In this document: positions 16,450 through 25,777 of the stretch, piece after piece | How the letters are laid out: every line of letters begins with the position of its first letter | How positions within the stretch are numbered: the stretch's first letter is position 1 | NCBI GenBank assembly: GCA_016929595.1 | Contig: JAFGIN010000029.1 | Coordinates: forward strand, 1 to 56,337 | From: Chitinispirillaceae bacterium | Lineage (GTDB): Bacteria; Fibrobacterota; Chitinivibrionia; Chitinivibrionales; Chitinispirillaceae | Reading direction: 5' to 3' | Length of the DNA stretch: 56,337 bases | Position numbers and translations under genes: made by a program | Notes under the pieces: generated by a model | Seen by the model: only the letters and a program-made list of their open reading frames with translations | Database searches by the model: none | What the model was told of the DNA's origin: nothing

Positions 16450-16475
16450 CGGGGGGGTGTTACCCTCCGTTTTTT
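16449..16475 (+). terminator. Rho-independent terminator after rpsO
   Basis: Stem CGGGGGG/CCCTCCG (16450-16456 with 16463-16469, one G-U pair) followed by six T. It separates rpsO from pnp, which lies about 180 bp further and probably has its own promoter. Confidence 0.88.
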
Positions 16476-16652
16476 ACTGGTACTGTTTTGCACACCCGTA
16501 GCAATCTGCAGAAATTAATCATAACTGCAGGATTACGTTTTTGTAATATGTAAAACAGTTTTTTCTTCTCGGACTTCGTTTACAATAGATTAACACAAAA
16601 GAATAAATACAGAATATTAAAAATAGTACTTTTAACACCAGGAGTTCCTTTA

Positions 16653-18812
16653 ATGGCTCATATCCAGACTGAAACAGAGATAGCAGGTGTAAAATTTTCA
16701 CTTGAAACAGGAAAACTCGCAAAACAGGCCTCGGGATCCGTAGTTGCCCGTATGGGTGATACGATGGTGCTGGTAACGGCCTGTCATGGAAGAGAAAACC
16801 CTGACTCTGATTTTTTTCCACTTTCCGTAGAATATGTCGAAAAAGCATACGCCGCAGGTAAAATCCCCGGTGGATTTATAAAACGTGAAGGAAAGCCGAG
16901 TGAAAAAGAGGTTCTGGCCGCTCGAATTGTAGACCGTCCAATCCGGCCACTGTTCCCCGATGGTTACAATACAGAAGTTCAAATCGTCTGTACCGTCATC
17001 TCTGCAGATGATATGTACAGCGCAGATATTCTTGCAGTTACCGCAGCTTCCTGTGCCCTCAGTCTCTCAGATATGCCATTCAAAGAACCGATTGCCGGTG
17101 TCAAAATCGGTATGATCGATGGCCAGTTCAAGGTTTTTCCATCACTTGCAGAAACAGAAAATGGTGAACTTGATATGGTTGTCGCAGGAACAGAATCTTC
17201 AATTATGATGGTTGAAGGTGGCGCATGTGAGCTTAGTGAGGAACAACTTCTTGAAGCTCTTACGCTGGCACATTCTGAAATCAGAAAACTTATTGAACTG
17301 CAGAAAGAAATACTCGTTAAAATCGGAAAACAACCGGTTGAATATATCGAAAAGCAGCCCGACCATACTCTCGTTGCAGATGTCGAAGCATATCTTAAGG
17401 ACAAACTTCATGAGATCAGTTTCTGTGGAGACAAAAAACAGCGCTATAGTGGTATCGATAAACTCTTCGGCGAATGCAAGGCTGCGCTAGCAGAAAAATA
17501 CCCGGAACGTGAGGGTGAGATTTCTGCAGCATGTCATCATTATGAACGCATGGATATCCGCCGCACAATTCTTGATGAAGGAGTTAGAATCGGTGGACGT
17601 GGTCTTGATGAGATCAGACAAATAACCTGCGAACTCGATATTCTTCCTCGTGCCCATGGATCAGCCCTCTTTACAAGGGGTGAAACACAGTCACTTTCTG
17701 CAACTACCCTCGGTACAAAACTCGATGAACAGCATATTGACAATATTCAGGGGGCTTACGACAAATCATACATGCTGCACTACAACTTCCCCCCCTACTC
17801 TGTTGGCGAAGTTAAACGATTCGGTACGGTTGGCAGACGAGAGGTCGGTCACGGACATCTTGCTGAACGCTCCCTTTCTCCGGTACTCCCCGATGAAAAG
17901 AGTTTCCCTTACACCATCCGTATCGTCTCTGAAATTCTTGAATCAAACGGTTCTTCATCGATGGCGACCGTATGCTGCTCATCACTATCTCTGATGACTG
18001 CCGGTGTTCCAATTAAAGGTCATGTTGCCGGAGTTGCAATGGGGCTTATTAAAGAAGATGATAAAATTGCTGTTCTTACCGATATTCTCGGTACTGAAGA
18101 CCATGTTGGTGATATGGATTTCAAAGTTACCGGAACACGTGATGGTGTTACTGCAATTCAGATGGATATTAAAATCGCCGGAATCACTCCTGAAATTATG
18201 AAAGAGGCACTTGCAAAAGCAAAAGTCGCCCGACTGAAAATCATCGATATCATGGATGCTGCGTTGCCGTCATCCCGTAAGGAACTCTCAAACCATGCTC
18301 CACGTATCAGTACCATTATGATCGATAAAGAGAAAATTCGTGAGATCATCGGTCCTAGCGGCAAGGTGATCCGTGATATCCAGGAAACAACAGGAACAAC
18401 CATCTTCATCGAAGATGACGGTACAGTTCAGATTGCAGCAGTGAACCGTGAACAACGTGATGCAGCACTTCGCAGAATCAAAGGAATTGTTGCAGAACCT
18501 GAACTCAATGCGATATACGATGCGATCGTAAAAACAGTCGTTGAGTTTGGTGCTTTCGTTGAATTTCTTCCCGGCAAGGAAGGACTCGTTCACATCTCTG
18601 AACTCGATTTCAAACGCGTTGCCAGAGTTGAGGACATACTCAATGTCGGCGATAAGGTTCGGGTAAAACTCATCGGTTTTGACCGTTTCGGCAAAGTTAA
18701 ACTCAGCCGTAAAGCTCTGTTGACATCACCAGCGCAAGCTGCTGATCCGGTACCAGAACCACCTGAAGCATCTGAACCAGGTGAACCCGAAACACCAACC
18801 AATCCTGAGTAA
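16653..18812 (+). CDS. pnp: Polyribonucleotide nucleotidyltransferase (PNPase)
   Basis: 3'-5' phosphorolytic exoribonuclease. 719 residues, normal length. Domain order: RNase PH 1 ([20 protein letters not shown] near the N-terminus), helical linker, RNase PH 2 ([26 protein letters not shown] as [11 protein letters not shown]), KH domain ([20 protein letters not shown]), S1 domain ([20 protein letters not shown]), and a short Pro/Glu-rich tail. AGGAG precedes ATG 16653. The rpsO-pnp order is the classical one. dut follows after 2 bp. Confidence 0.97.
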   Translation: MAHIQTETEIAGVKFSLETGKLAKQASGSVVARMGDTMVLVTACHGRENPDSDFFPLSVEYVEKAYAAGKIPGGFIKREGKPSEKEVLAARIVDRPIRPLFPDGYNTEVQIVCTVISADDMYSADILAVTAASCALSLSDMPFKEPIAGVKIGMIDGQFKVFPSLAETENGELDMVVAGTESSIMMVEGGACELSEEQLLEALTLAHSEIRKLIELQKEILVKIGKQPVEYIEKQPDHTLVADVEAYLKDKLHEISFCGDKKQRYSGIDKLFGECKAALAEKYPEREGEISAACHHYERMDIRRTILDEGVRIGGRGLDEIRQITCELDILPRAHGSALFTRGETQSLSATTLGTKLDEQHIDNIQGAYDKSYMLHYNFPPYSVGEVKRFGTVGRREVGHGHLAERSLSPVLPDEKSFPYTIRIVSEILESNGSSSMATVCCSSLSLMTAGVPIKGHVAGVAMGLIKEDDKIAVLTDILGTEDHVGDMDFKVTGTRDGVTAIQMDIKIAGITPEIMKEALAKAKVARLKIIDIMDAALPSSRKELSNHAPRISTIMIDKEKIREIIGPSGKVIRDIQETTGTTIFIEDDGTVQIAAVNREQRDAALRRIKGIVAEPELNAIYDAIVKTVVEFGAFVEFLPGKEGLVHISELDFKRVARVEDILNVGDKVRVKLIGFDRFGKVKLSRKALLTSPAQAADPVPEPPEASEPGEPETPTNPE

Positions 18813-18814
18813 AT

Positions 18815-19270
18815 ATGCAAATGGCTGATGCTATCAGAATTGTTCGATTAGAGCATGCGACCGGACTTTCAATTCCTGTCCGCATGACTCCAGGCTCTTC
18901 CGGGTGTGATATATGTGCTGCAGTCTCTGAAGACATTATTATCATGCCCGGAGAACGCGTTCTTGTCCCCACAGGATTTTGCTTTGAAATACCCATCGGT
19001 TACGAAATACAGATCCGTCCCCGAAGCGGTCTGGCGATCAAACATGGTATCACCGTGCTTAATGCACCGGGTACTATTGATGCTGATTATCGCGGTGAAG
19101 TCAAAATTATTCTTATTAACTCAGGATCCGCAGATTTCAAGATCTGTCGGGGTGACCGTATCGCTCAACTTGTAATCGCACAAGTCGCTCATAATACTAT
19201 CTTTATCGAAGCTGATGAAATGGAATCAACTAGCCGCGGTAGTGGTGGTTTCGGCCACACGGGTATGTGA
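18815..19270 (+). CDS. dut: Deoxyuridine 5'-triphosphate nucleotidohydrolase
   Basis: Trimeric dUTPase, 151 residues. All five motifs are visible: GSSGCDICA (1, with Cys in place of the usual Tyr), RPRSGLA (2), [14 protein letters not shown] (3, with catalytic Asp and Tyr), RGDRIAQLV (4) and [10 protein letters not shown] (5). Two possible ATG starts six bases apart (18815, 18821); no ribosome-binding site is obvious, so translation is probably coupled to pnp, whose stop is 2 bp away. Lowers dUTP and makes dUMP for thymidylate synthesis. Confidence 0.96.
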   Translation: MQMADAIRIVRLEHATGLSIPVRMTPGSSGCDICAAVSEDIIIMPGERVLVPTGFCFEIPIGYEIQIRPRSGLAIKHGITVLNAPGTIDADYRGEVKIILINSGSADFKICRGDRIAQLVIAQVAHNTIFIEADEMESTSRGSGGFGHTGM

Positions 19271-19534
19271 TTCGGAGTAACAATTTTCATCACAAATTTA
19301 AACGATGTATCCAGTCTTAGTCATTGAATAATTCTATTGTCTTGCGTATACTTTATTTAGTACCTGTTTAATACACAGTAAAAAGACCAGCGATACTTTA
19401 TCCTGGGCACGCGGGATCAGCATGAACGTCTTTTTAAGTAAAATTTACGCTTACAATAAAGATTTGACCTGAAAGTAATTAAGAAATGTATCGACATCTG
19501 AACTTTTATCAATGCACCAAAGGGCCTGGTTCTA

Positions 19535-20164
19535 ATGATTAAATCGCTTGTATTCGATTTTGATGGAACGATCGCAGACAGTTTACAGGTTGTAATTGAG
19601 ATTTACAACTCTATCATCGCACCTGCTTACAATATCCGACCAATCCAGAGGAACGAAGAGGAGATTTTCAGGGCAACGGACCCTCGAAGTCTGCTGCGAG
19701 CTAATAAAATAAGTATCTTTCGATTACCGATGATGGTGTTAAGAGCACACAAAGAGATCGGTAAAAAGATCAGTGATATAAAACCGATTACCAATATAAC
19801 AGAAATTTTGAATACACTGCGCAAATCAAGTCTTACGCTGGGAGTATGTACCTCAAATTCCAGAAAGAACGTCCTTGCATTCCTTGAGGAACATAAGATG
19901 TTGGATCTGTTTGATTTCATCTACTCGGGGAAGCATCTCTTTGGTAAAGACAAATTGATCCATAAGCTACTCAAAGAGCATAAACTCAACAAAGATGAAA
20001 CGCTTTTTGTCGGTGATGAGATCCGTGATGTTGAAGCTGGGCATAAAGCGGGGTTGAAAGTTATTGCAGTTACCTGGGGATACAACACCCGTGACGCTCT
20101 CAAACTTGCTGGTCCTGATTTTGTTGCAGAATCTCCGGAAGAGATTATAGGATTTGCAACCTGA
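19535..20164 (+). CDS. HAD-superfamily hydrolase, phosphoglycolate-phosphatase-like
   Basis: 209 residues. Motif I FDFDGTIADS, motif II GVCTSNSRKN, a lysine in KDKLIHKLL, and motif III/IV FVGDEIRDVEAG with IAVTWGYNT. This is the subfamily I (helical cap) layout of Gph/PpaX-like phosphatases. Substrate uncertain. AAAGGGCC lies upstream of ATG 19535. It stands alone; the preceding 264 bp contain no gene I can support. It is convergent with the DUF2147 gene. Confidence 0.88.
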   Translation: MIKSLVFDFDGTIADSLQVVIEIYNSIIAPAYNIRPIQRNEEEIFRATDPRSLLRANKISIFRLPMMVLRAHKEIGKKISDIKPITNITEILNTLRKSSLTLGVCTSNSRKNVLAFLEEHKMLDLFDFIYSGKHLFGKDKLIHKLLKEHKLNKDETLFVGDEIRDVEAGHKAGLKVIAVTWGYNTRDALKLAGPDFVAESPEEIIGFAT

Positions 20165-20223
20165 ACCAAACCGTGTTCAATGGTCGACCTCGGCCATGCT
20201 CTGTACCATAATACTACTCAGAT

Positions 20224-20706
20224 TTATCTTAACCGTTGCCAGACAAACGTCCTACCCACTTTGAAGATTCTGTTACTGTAAGAAAATACTTCAAGTTCAC
20301 CCTTTTCATTCAGCTGCAATTCGCATTTATAAATTTTACCATCTGAAATATCAATCATTTTTCCTTTTTCCCACCCATTCTCACCTTTTGTCAACCCCCA
20401 GAGAATTTTCATGCCCTCCAGTGGTGCATTATTGAGTGAGTCAGGACAGTTCCTGCATACTGGATCATTGAGGATTTCATTACTGATAAAACCGGTAACC
20501 ATCCCGTATAGAGTATCGTGCATAGACCACACTTTTACGATAAGCTCCGGCTGCTTCGTTTCATAATTCTCTGTTCTCCAGACACCCTCAACAACATCAG
20601 CGACATGCCACGGAGGATTGTCGGCTGCTACAGCGACAAGCAGGCCGGAGATGAGAGCTGAAAGCAGATTTTTGACGAGAATATTTGAATACTGAATTTT
20701 TTTCAT
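20224..20706 (-). CDS. Exported DUF2147-family protein
   Basis: 160 residues. A signal peptide covers about residues 1-28 (hydrophobic LLSALISGLLVAVAA). The mature part follows the DUF2147 pattern: VEGVWRTENYE, YGMVTGFI, a CRNCPD pair of cysteines, EGMKILWGLTKGENGWEKG, DGKIYKCELQL and the final WQR. The family is periplasmic with no settled function. It is monocistronic, convergent with the HAD gene and divergent from the zinc-ribbon gene. Confidence 0.85.
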   Translation of the reverse strand: MKKIQYSNILVKNLLSALISGLLVAVAADNPPWHVADVVEGVWRTENYETKQPELIVKVWSMHDTLYGMVTGFISNEILNDPVCRNCPDSLNNAPLEGMKILWGLTKGENGWEKGKMIDISDGKIYKCELQLNEKGELEVFSYSNRIFKVGRTFVWQRLR

Positions 20707-20953
20707 ATTTTCCGTTTCTTATATTTGGACTCTGGAACCATCAGAGGTCATTAATAAAAATATACTCTAATTTTAACCTGAAAACTACAATAGAAGATGG
20801 AGAAACCCGAAAAGTTTAGCTGAATAATTTGTTTCATCACTCATATTAGAATACGCGAAACATATATTCAAGGCTGTTTTTATCGTAAAACCGATAGTAA
20901 AATCTAACGTACTACTATAAATACTATTTTTGCTCCTGGAGGAAGTTAAGCAA

Positions 20954-21127
20954 ATGGCTGTAAGCAAAAAACCCGCAAAAAAAGCACCTTTAAATAGTAA
21001 TAAATGCCCGTGGTGTGGATCACGAAGTTACAAAAATGTTGAGAAGTTAAATCTTCTCGAGAAGATACGTTATATCGGATGCAAGGTATCGGTGTGTTTG
21101 AAATGCAATAAAAAATGGGCAGTATAA
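20954..21127 (+). CDS. Small zinc-ribbon protein
   Basis: A 57-residue protein: a lysine-rich N-terminus (MAVSKKPAKKAP) followed by two Cys pairs, CPWCG and CLKC, about 32 residues apart, as in a zinc ribbon. Start ATG 20954 is chosen because TGGAGGAAG lies upstream; the in-frame start at 20930 would put that site inside the gene. Function unknown; nucleic-acid binding is plausible from the basic tail and zinc ribbon. The end of the gene forms half of a 14-bp hairpin. Confidence 0.75.
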   Translation: MAVSKKPAKKAPLNSNKCPWCGSRSYKNVEKLNLLEKIRYIGCKVSVCLKCNKKWAV

Positions 21128-21141
21128 CCATTTTTTATTGC
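21105..21141. terminator. Hairpin overlapping the end of the zinc-ribbon gene
   Basis: Perfect 14-bp inverted repeat GCAATAAAAAATGG/CCATTTTTTATTGC (21105-21118 with 21128-21141) with a nine-base loop. The loop contains the stop codon. Its left arm is coding sequence. AT-rich, without a following T run, so it may protect the 3' end or terminate weakly. Confidence 0.6.
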
Positions 21142-21397
21142 AGGTATTTTGTATTCAACACTGAAAGATGAAAGAAGCATAGTCCTTCCTCAATAGTGTA
21201 CTACGGTTTTTAACTCATTTCTTTTACCAATCTCAAAAATACTTTTCTTCAGTAAACCTTTTCTTAAAATTTTCAAATTCAGTTCCGTCTTCAAGCTTCC
21301 GGATTTGCACCCCACCTGTACATTAAACTCTTTTTTATCTGGTTATATTTTTGCACTCACATTTTACCTGATTTTTACCATTAACAAAGGATATTAA

Positions 21398-22255
21398 ATG
21401 AGTGGCAACAATTTCCCTCCTCAGCACCAGTATCATCAACCGGGACAAAGATCTGAAATGAATCCATTACCAATTGATGAAGACAGTTCCTGGATTCCCA
21501 GTGGAAAACTAAAAGGAAAAACAGCACTAATCACAGGAGGCGACAGCGGAATTGGCAGAGCGGTATCACTCCTGTTTGCACGCGAAGGAGCTGATATCGG
21601 AATTCTTTATTATTCTGAACATGAAGATGCCAGAGAGGTAAAATACAAAGTCGAACAATACGGAAGAAAATGCATATTGATTTCCGGTGATATCGGAGAT
21701 GAAAACTTTTGCAGAGAATCAGTTACATTAGTTGTTCAGCACCTGGGTCGTCTGGATATTCTTGTAAATAATGCGGGAGAACAGCATGTTCGTGAAAAGA
21801 TTTCTGATATCCATTATCAGGATCTTGACAGAATTTTCAGAACGAATCTTTACTCTATGTTTTTTGCCGTAAGTGCCGCTCTACCCTACCTCGAGTCCGG
21901 TTCATCAATAATTAATACAACATCGATTACAGCGTATGAAGGAAATCCGGCATTGCTTGACTATTCAACAACAAAAGGGGCTATTGCAGCCTTCACACGA
22001 TCTCTTTCACTTTCTCTTTCGGATAAGAATATCCGGGTTAATTGCGTTGCCCCGGGCCCGATCTGGACACCACTCATCCCCTCTTCGTTTCCAGAAGAAA
22101 AAGTATCCCAATTTGGTAGTAATACACCTATGAAACGTGCTGGTCAACCATATGAGGTCGCACCCTGTTATCTTTTTCTTGCTTGTAATCAGGACTCGTC
22201 CTACATTAGTGGTCAGACTCTTCACCCTAATGGCGGTCAGATAGTGAATTCATAA
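21398..22255 (+). CDS. Short-chain dehydrogenase/reductase (YghA / GSP39-like)
   Basis: 285 residues, Rossmann-fold SDR. The N-terminal extension (PPQHQYHQPGQRSEMNPLP) is typical of the general-stress subfamily. Cofactor motif TGGDSGIGRA at 46-55, NNAGEQH, catalytic Ser in NTTSITAYEG and YSTTK. It ends with the usual SGQTLHPNGGQIVNS. AAAGGA precedes ATG 21398. Substrate unknown (NAD(P)-linked aldehyde or alcohol). The 3' end overlaps the convergent methyltransferase gene by 6 bp. Confidence 0.92.
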   Translation: MSGNNFPPQHQYHQPGQRSEMNPLPIDEDSSWIPSGKLKGKTALITGGDSGIGRAVSLLFAREGADIGILYYSEHEDAREVKYKVEQYGRKCILISGDIGDENFCRESVTLVVQHLGRLDILVNNAGEQHVREKISDIHYQDLDRIFRTNLYSMFFAVSAALPYLESGSSIINTTSITAYEGNPALLDYSTTKGAIAAFTRSLSLSLSDKNIRVNCVAPGPIWTPLIPSSFPEEKVSQFGSNTPMKRAGQPYEVAPCYLFLACNQDSSYISGQTLHPNGGQIVNS

Positions 22256-22993
22256 ATCCCGGCACTTTGACAATCCAGTAGCAGCAAGATACTCTTCCTC
22301 CCTTGCGTCTTTTGTATCGATCCAGTTGGTCTTCTTGCATATATATATTTCATGAGCCGGATTCGACAGCAGTGAAAAGCCACACTCCCTTAATAGAGCT
22401 TTTACTGCTGTACTGTTGGGTACCCACCAATTAGTAGGATCATCTTCAATGGAATGTTCAATGAATGCCATTTTTGGCCACCCTTTTTTACTTAATAAAT
22501 CCCTCTCTTCAAGACTGATATTTGTCCTGTTTTCATAATAATCACAATCAGGCATAGTCATAGTCTGGAATATCAGCATTTTTTTAATATGCCGGCTGAT
22601 TATGTCAAGAGCCAGTAACGGATATCTCAAATGGTATAACACCCCCATAAACCAGATCATGTCATATGATTCCTTACAACTTGCCAGATCATAAATCTGC
22701 ATTTTTTTGAATACTATAGAAGATGAGAGACCTGAAACCTGAGCTATAAATTTTGCCTGTGCAAGATAATGTTCATCACAGTCTACAGCAGTAACCTGTG
22801 CTCCCCGCTTTGCAAGTTCAAATGAATAAAAACCCGCGTTGCAGCCAATATCAAGAACACTCCAATTTGAAAGATCTGAAGGTATTCCGGAGGCGATGTC
22901 TCGCCATTTAAACAATGGGAAATCTCCCAGCGGATGGTCAGGAAAGGTTTGAATACCATTTTCTAAATGAATATTATGGAACCACGGCCCCAT
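22250..22993 (-). CDS. SAM-dependent methyltransferase (TIGR04290-like)
   Basis: 247 residues, class I methyltransferase. WFHNIHLENGIQTFPDHPLG at the N-terminus and motif I SVLDIGCNAGFYSFELAKRG (about 45-64), then AVDCDEHYL, DMIWFMGVLYHLRYPL and a C-terminal extension. It is related to the CmoA/CmoB group. I recall this N-terminal pattern from the TIGR04290 set found near glycosyltransferases. Last gene of the minus-strand glycan cassette; possible targets are a sugar hydroxyl or a lipid-linked intermediate. Confidence 0.85.
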   Translation of the reverse strand: MGPWFHNIHLENGIQTFPDHPLGDFPLFKWRDIASGIPSDLSNWSVLDIGCNAGFYSFELAKRGAQVTAVDCDEHYLAQAKFIAQVSGLSSSIVFKKMQIYDLASCKESYDMIWFMGVLYHLRYPLLALDIISRHIKKMLIFQTMTMPDCDYYENRTNISLEERDLLSKKGWPKMAFIEHSIEDDPTNWWVPNSTAVKALLRECGFSLLSNPAHEIYICKKTNWIDTKDAREEEYLAATGLSKCRDL

Positions 22994-23020
22994 TTCTGAG
23001 ATTTTTTTTTTAACTCAACT

Positions 23021-24769
23021 TCATCCATTCGTAGTCATCTCACTTAAAATTTTTAACAGATAATTTTTATAATAATCATACTTTTTATCAAAAAGAATTC
23101 CATCATAAGTACCTTTTAAGGACTCAGCAAAAAGTTTTGATATCCCGACTCTGAATGCGCAATAAGCAATTTTATTCGGGCATACTCTTTTTCTGACCGA
23201 TATGTCTCCACTTTCTTTTATATATGCATTTGTAAAATATTTCTCTTGATCATAATTAAGGTCCCATTCGATAATACCCCCGGCAATGTCCCATGCTATA
23301 TCCTGACATCCAGGAAAGAACTGATCATGATAATGATCAGTATTATCGATTTTTATGATATGGTTATCAAATTGTAACCATTTATGCAATTGCATTCTTC
23401 CATCAATTGCAGTGATGTATTTTAGATATAGATCATCAGTATACTGGTGATATACGCTTAGTTTATCCAGAAAAGCATCACCAATACTTTCTTTTATGTT
23501 AACCATAACCATTTCTCTCATGGTATCTGGAGATACAACATCACCGCCAGGAAAAGTGTTTTTCAGGAATGCTGCATACTTTGCGGCTGAGTATAGAAAC
23601 GATGTTGTTATTTCTTTTATCCATCGGTGTTTGCCCTCTACAAATTCATATTCAATAAAACCGTTTTCGTAATTTTTTACAGGTAATGACATGCCACTTA
23701 CCTGCAAAATTTCAGCTCGTCGAAAGGTCATTTCCCCATATCTGCCTAATCCTGAAAATTTTATCAAAGTCGAAGGATCATTTCTAAGTACATTCTTTAC
23801 CACCAGATATTTTCTCCTCTCATGATGAGGGTGAACAGGAGGTATTTCCGAACTGTTCATTAACAGCCTCTCCCTCCACATTCCTGCTGATAAATCAATT
23901 AATAAATCGGTATTGAGCCACCGGTGCAATTTTCCCGAATCTATCCAGACAGATTCAAATGAAGTTGACATTTTCGGATGTCGTTCCCAGTGATCACGAG
24001 CCCCCGGCGAATTCATCATAGATGAATCGGGCTCCCAACCTGGAAAAAAGAAAATATTTTTATCCTGTACTCCTAGTTCTGATAAAAATTGAGCTGTTCC
24101 TCCAAAAGAGGAACCACTCAATCCTGGACCTTCATCGGTAATGATAAAGCCCCCATTGACTCTGTTACTTACAAACGATTCCAATTCTTTTGAAACCCTG
24201 ATTTTCCTGTCGAATGGTTCTCCCCGTGGCCTGACGGTGAAACTGGTATTATCGTATCCAAGTATTGTCAGTGCAGCAGACACAATTGCAGATAATGTTG
24301 TTCCTATTGTTCTTAATCCAATAATGGTAAGTGGACGTTTACAAAATTGTTGAGCAAATTTTTTTGTTGTTTCCAGATATGTTTCCGGGAATAAGCCATA
24401 AAATGCAAACCCTTCCGAAACACCAAAAGGTACAATTTCAGGTAAACACATCTTCTTCAATGCTGAATGCATAGAATATAACTGATAAAAATAGCATCGA
24501 TCAATACGATTGTTTTCCCAGGACTGAACGAATATTTTCCCTGCCAATATAGTCATTTCACGTAACAATCGAATAGTGCTGGTAACAGAATCTTCTTCAT
24601 TGCAAACGATATCTGTCAGAGCACACTCAAGTTCTCCGCAATCAATAAGCAGTTTCACTGCGAGGTCATGTTCGATTTGTCTGTTAAAAATTGTATTTAA
24701 ACAATGTTCAATCCTCCTGATCCAGTCGTCAGTTCGGAATTCTTCTTTCTTATCTTTGAATACTATCAT
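23021..24769 (-). CDS. Predicted phosphoribosyltransferase-kinase fusion protein
   Basis: 582 residues, no named family. Residues about 145-240 look like a phosphoribosyltransferase fold: IIGLRTIGTTLSAIV at 149-163, then a PRPP-binding-type loop FIITDEGPGLSGSSFGGTAQ at 208-227. Residues about 318-582 look like an aminoglycoside-phosphotransferase/choline-kinase fold: a Gly-rich start LIKFSGLGRYGE (335-346), a catalytic-loop-like IDGRMQLHKW (455-464), and IKIDNTDH plus DIAWDIAG (473-480, 490-497) in the metal-binding and hinge positions. The N-terminal 140 residues are helical and unassigned. It overlaps the acetyltransferase gene by 4 bp, so it belongs to the cassette. A sugar-phosphate or ribosyl-phosphate transfer role is inference. 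Confidence 0.65.
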   Translation of the reverse strand: MIVFKDKKEEFRTDDWIRRIEHCLNTIFNRQIEHDLAVKLLIDCGELECALTDIVCNEEDSVTSTIRLLREMTILAGKIFVQSWENNRIDRCYFYQLYSMHSALKKMCLPEIVPFGVSEGFAFYGLFPETYLETTKKFAQQFCKRPLTIIGLRTIGTTLSAIVSAALTILGYDNTSFTVRPRGEPFDRKIRVSKELESFVSNRVNGGFIITDEGPGLSGSSFGGTAQFLSELGVQDKNIFFFPGWEPDSSMMNSPGARDHWERHPKMSTSFESVWIDSGKLHRWLNTDLLIDLSAGMWRERLLMNSSEIPPVHPHHERRKYLVVKNVLRNDPSTLIKFSGLGRYGEMTFRRAEILQVSGMSLPVKNYENGFIEYEFVEGKHRWIKEITTSFLYSAAKYAAFLKNTFPGGDVVSPDTMREMVMVNIKESIGDAFLDKLSVYHQYTDDLYLKYITAIDGRMQLHKWLQFDNHIIKIDNTDHYHDQFFPGCQDIAWDIAGGIIEWDLNYDQEKYFTNAYIKESGDISVRKRVCPNKIAYCAFRVGISKLFAESLKGTYDGILFDKKYDYYKNYLLKILSEMTTNG

Positions 24770-25743
24770 TTTTTATTAATTTGAATACTGTAATTTTGTT
24801 TAAATGTTACACCCCAGTGGTGTTTATATATTTCATTTCCTCTTAAAAAATCAAAGCGGGAGAAACCTTTTTTAAACAACTCTTCTATTGTCATGAATAA
24901 AGCTATTGTTCCAGGACTGTACTGGCTGTATAAAGGATCTAAGCCACTCAGGTAAAAATAGACACATTTCTTTTTTTTCAGAACATAATTACAGGCGATC
25001 GTCAATTCGTCCATTTTTAATGAATAAATTGATACATCATTACTCTGATATTCACTATTCAAAACATCGAAATGCATTTTTTGAATAATTTCATCATCCA
25101 AAACACCTTTAAAACCCTTTTTTTTCCATCTTTTATTATGCAATTGTATCAGTATTTCAGATGAATTACTTTGTACAAGAGATAATGTATGATACGCATT
25201 AATTGATTTTAGGGATCTATAAACGTTTTTTCTTAAATTTTTTGGTAGTACAGTGCTTACATTTTCTACATTGGCAGCATCGATAAAACTGCAATCACTC
25301 ATTTTAGATAATGTAACACGATATGATAACAGATACTTTGATAAATTCAATAATGGAGATGTATCAGGTACATCCTGTAAATAACATTCATCCCACATGT
25401 CAGAAATTGAAACTAAGAAAGAACCAACAGTTTCTGATAACAGTTGATGGTTAATATCAATATACAGGAGATCAAGATAATCTGATATACCTGAGCCGAC
25501 TAAACACAACCTTTTTTTTTGATTTGCAGTATAAATAAAAAAAGGTGCAATGCAGATAAGTTGTTGATCATTTCTGATTGTGACAATAACCAATTCACTC
25601 TTCCCGAAATTTTTCCACCAGGGTATTACCCAGAACAATCCCTGAAAAGGCGTTGCTGTTGAAGACAGGTTATACAACTTTATCCATTCAGCTGAAATCT
25701 CTTCAATCTTTTCGATTGTTGATATCAGTTCGATTTTTACCAA
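24766..25743 (-). CDS. CelD/BioF2-like GNAT acetyltransferase
   Basis: 325 residues. The pattern is that of the FemAB/CelD-type double GNAT fold: an N-terminal EISAEWIKLYN with TPFQGLFWVIPWWKNFG, a middle strand LVGSGISDYLDLLY, and the C-terminal GTIALFMTIEELFKKGFSRFDFLRGNEIYKHHWG, which carries the conserved acyl-CoA-side motif. It likely acylates an amino group on a sugar or lipid-linked glycan. It overlaps the PRTase-kinase gene by 4 bp and lies 35 bp after the GT4 gene. Identification of the fold is good; substrate unknown. Confidence 0.8.
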   Translation of the reverse strand: MVKIELISTIEKIEEISAEWIKLYNLSSTATPFQGLFWVIPWWKNFGKSELVIVTIRNDQQLICIAPFFIYTANQKKRLCLVGSGISDYLDLLYIDINHQLLSETVGSFLVSISDMWDECYLQDVPDTSPLLNLSKYLLSYRVTLSKMSDCSFIDAANVENVSTVLPKNLRKNVYRSLKSINAYHTLSLVQSNSSEILIQLHNKRWKKKGFKGVLDDEIIQKMHFDVLNSEYQSNDVSIYSLKMDELTIACNYVLKKKKCVYFYLSGLDPLYSQYSPGTIALFMTIEELFKKGFSRFDFLRGNEIYKHHWGVTFKQNYSIQINKK

Positions 25744-25777
25744 AATATAGTCCTGAAAGAATCTCAGCTCGAGTTAT

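Noticed and set aside
16979-17404. 141-residue antisense frame inside pnp
   Set aside because: Ser/Ile-rich mirror of PNPase coding sequence, no motif or start signal.
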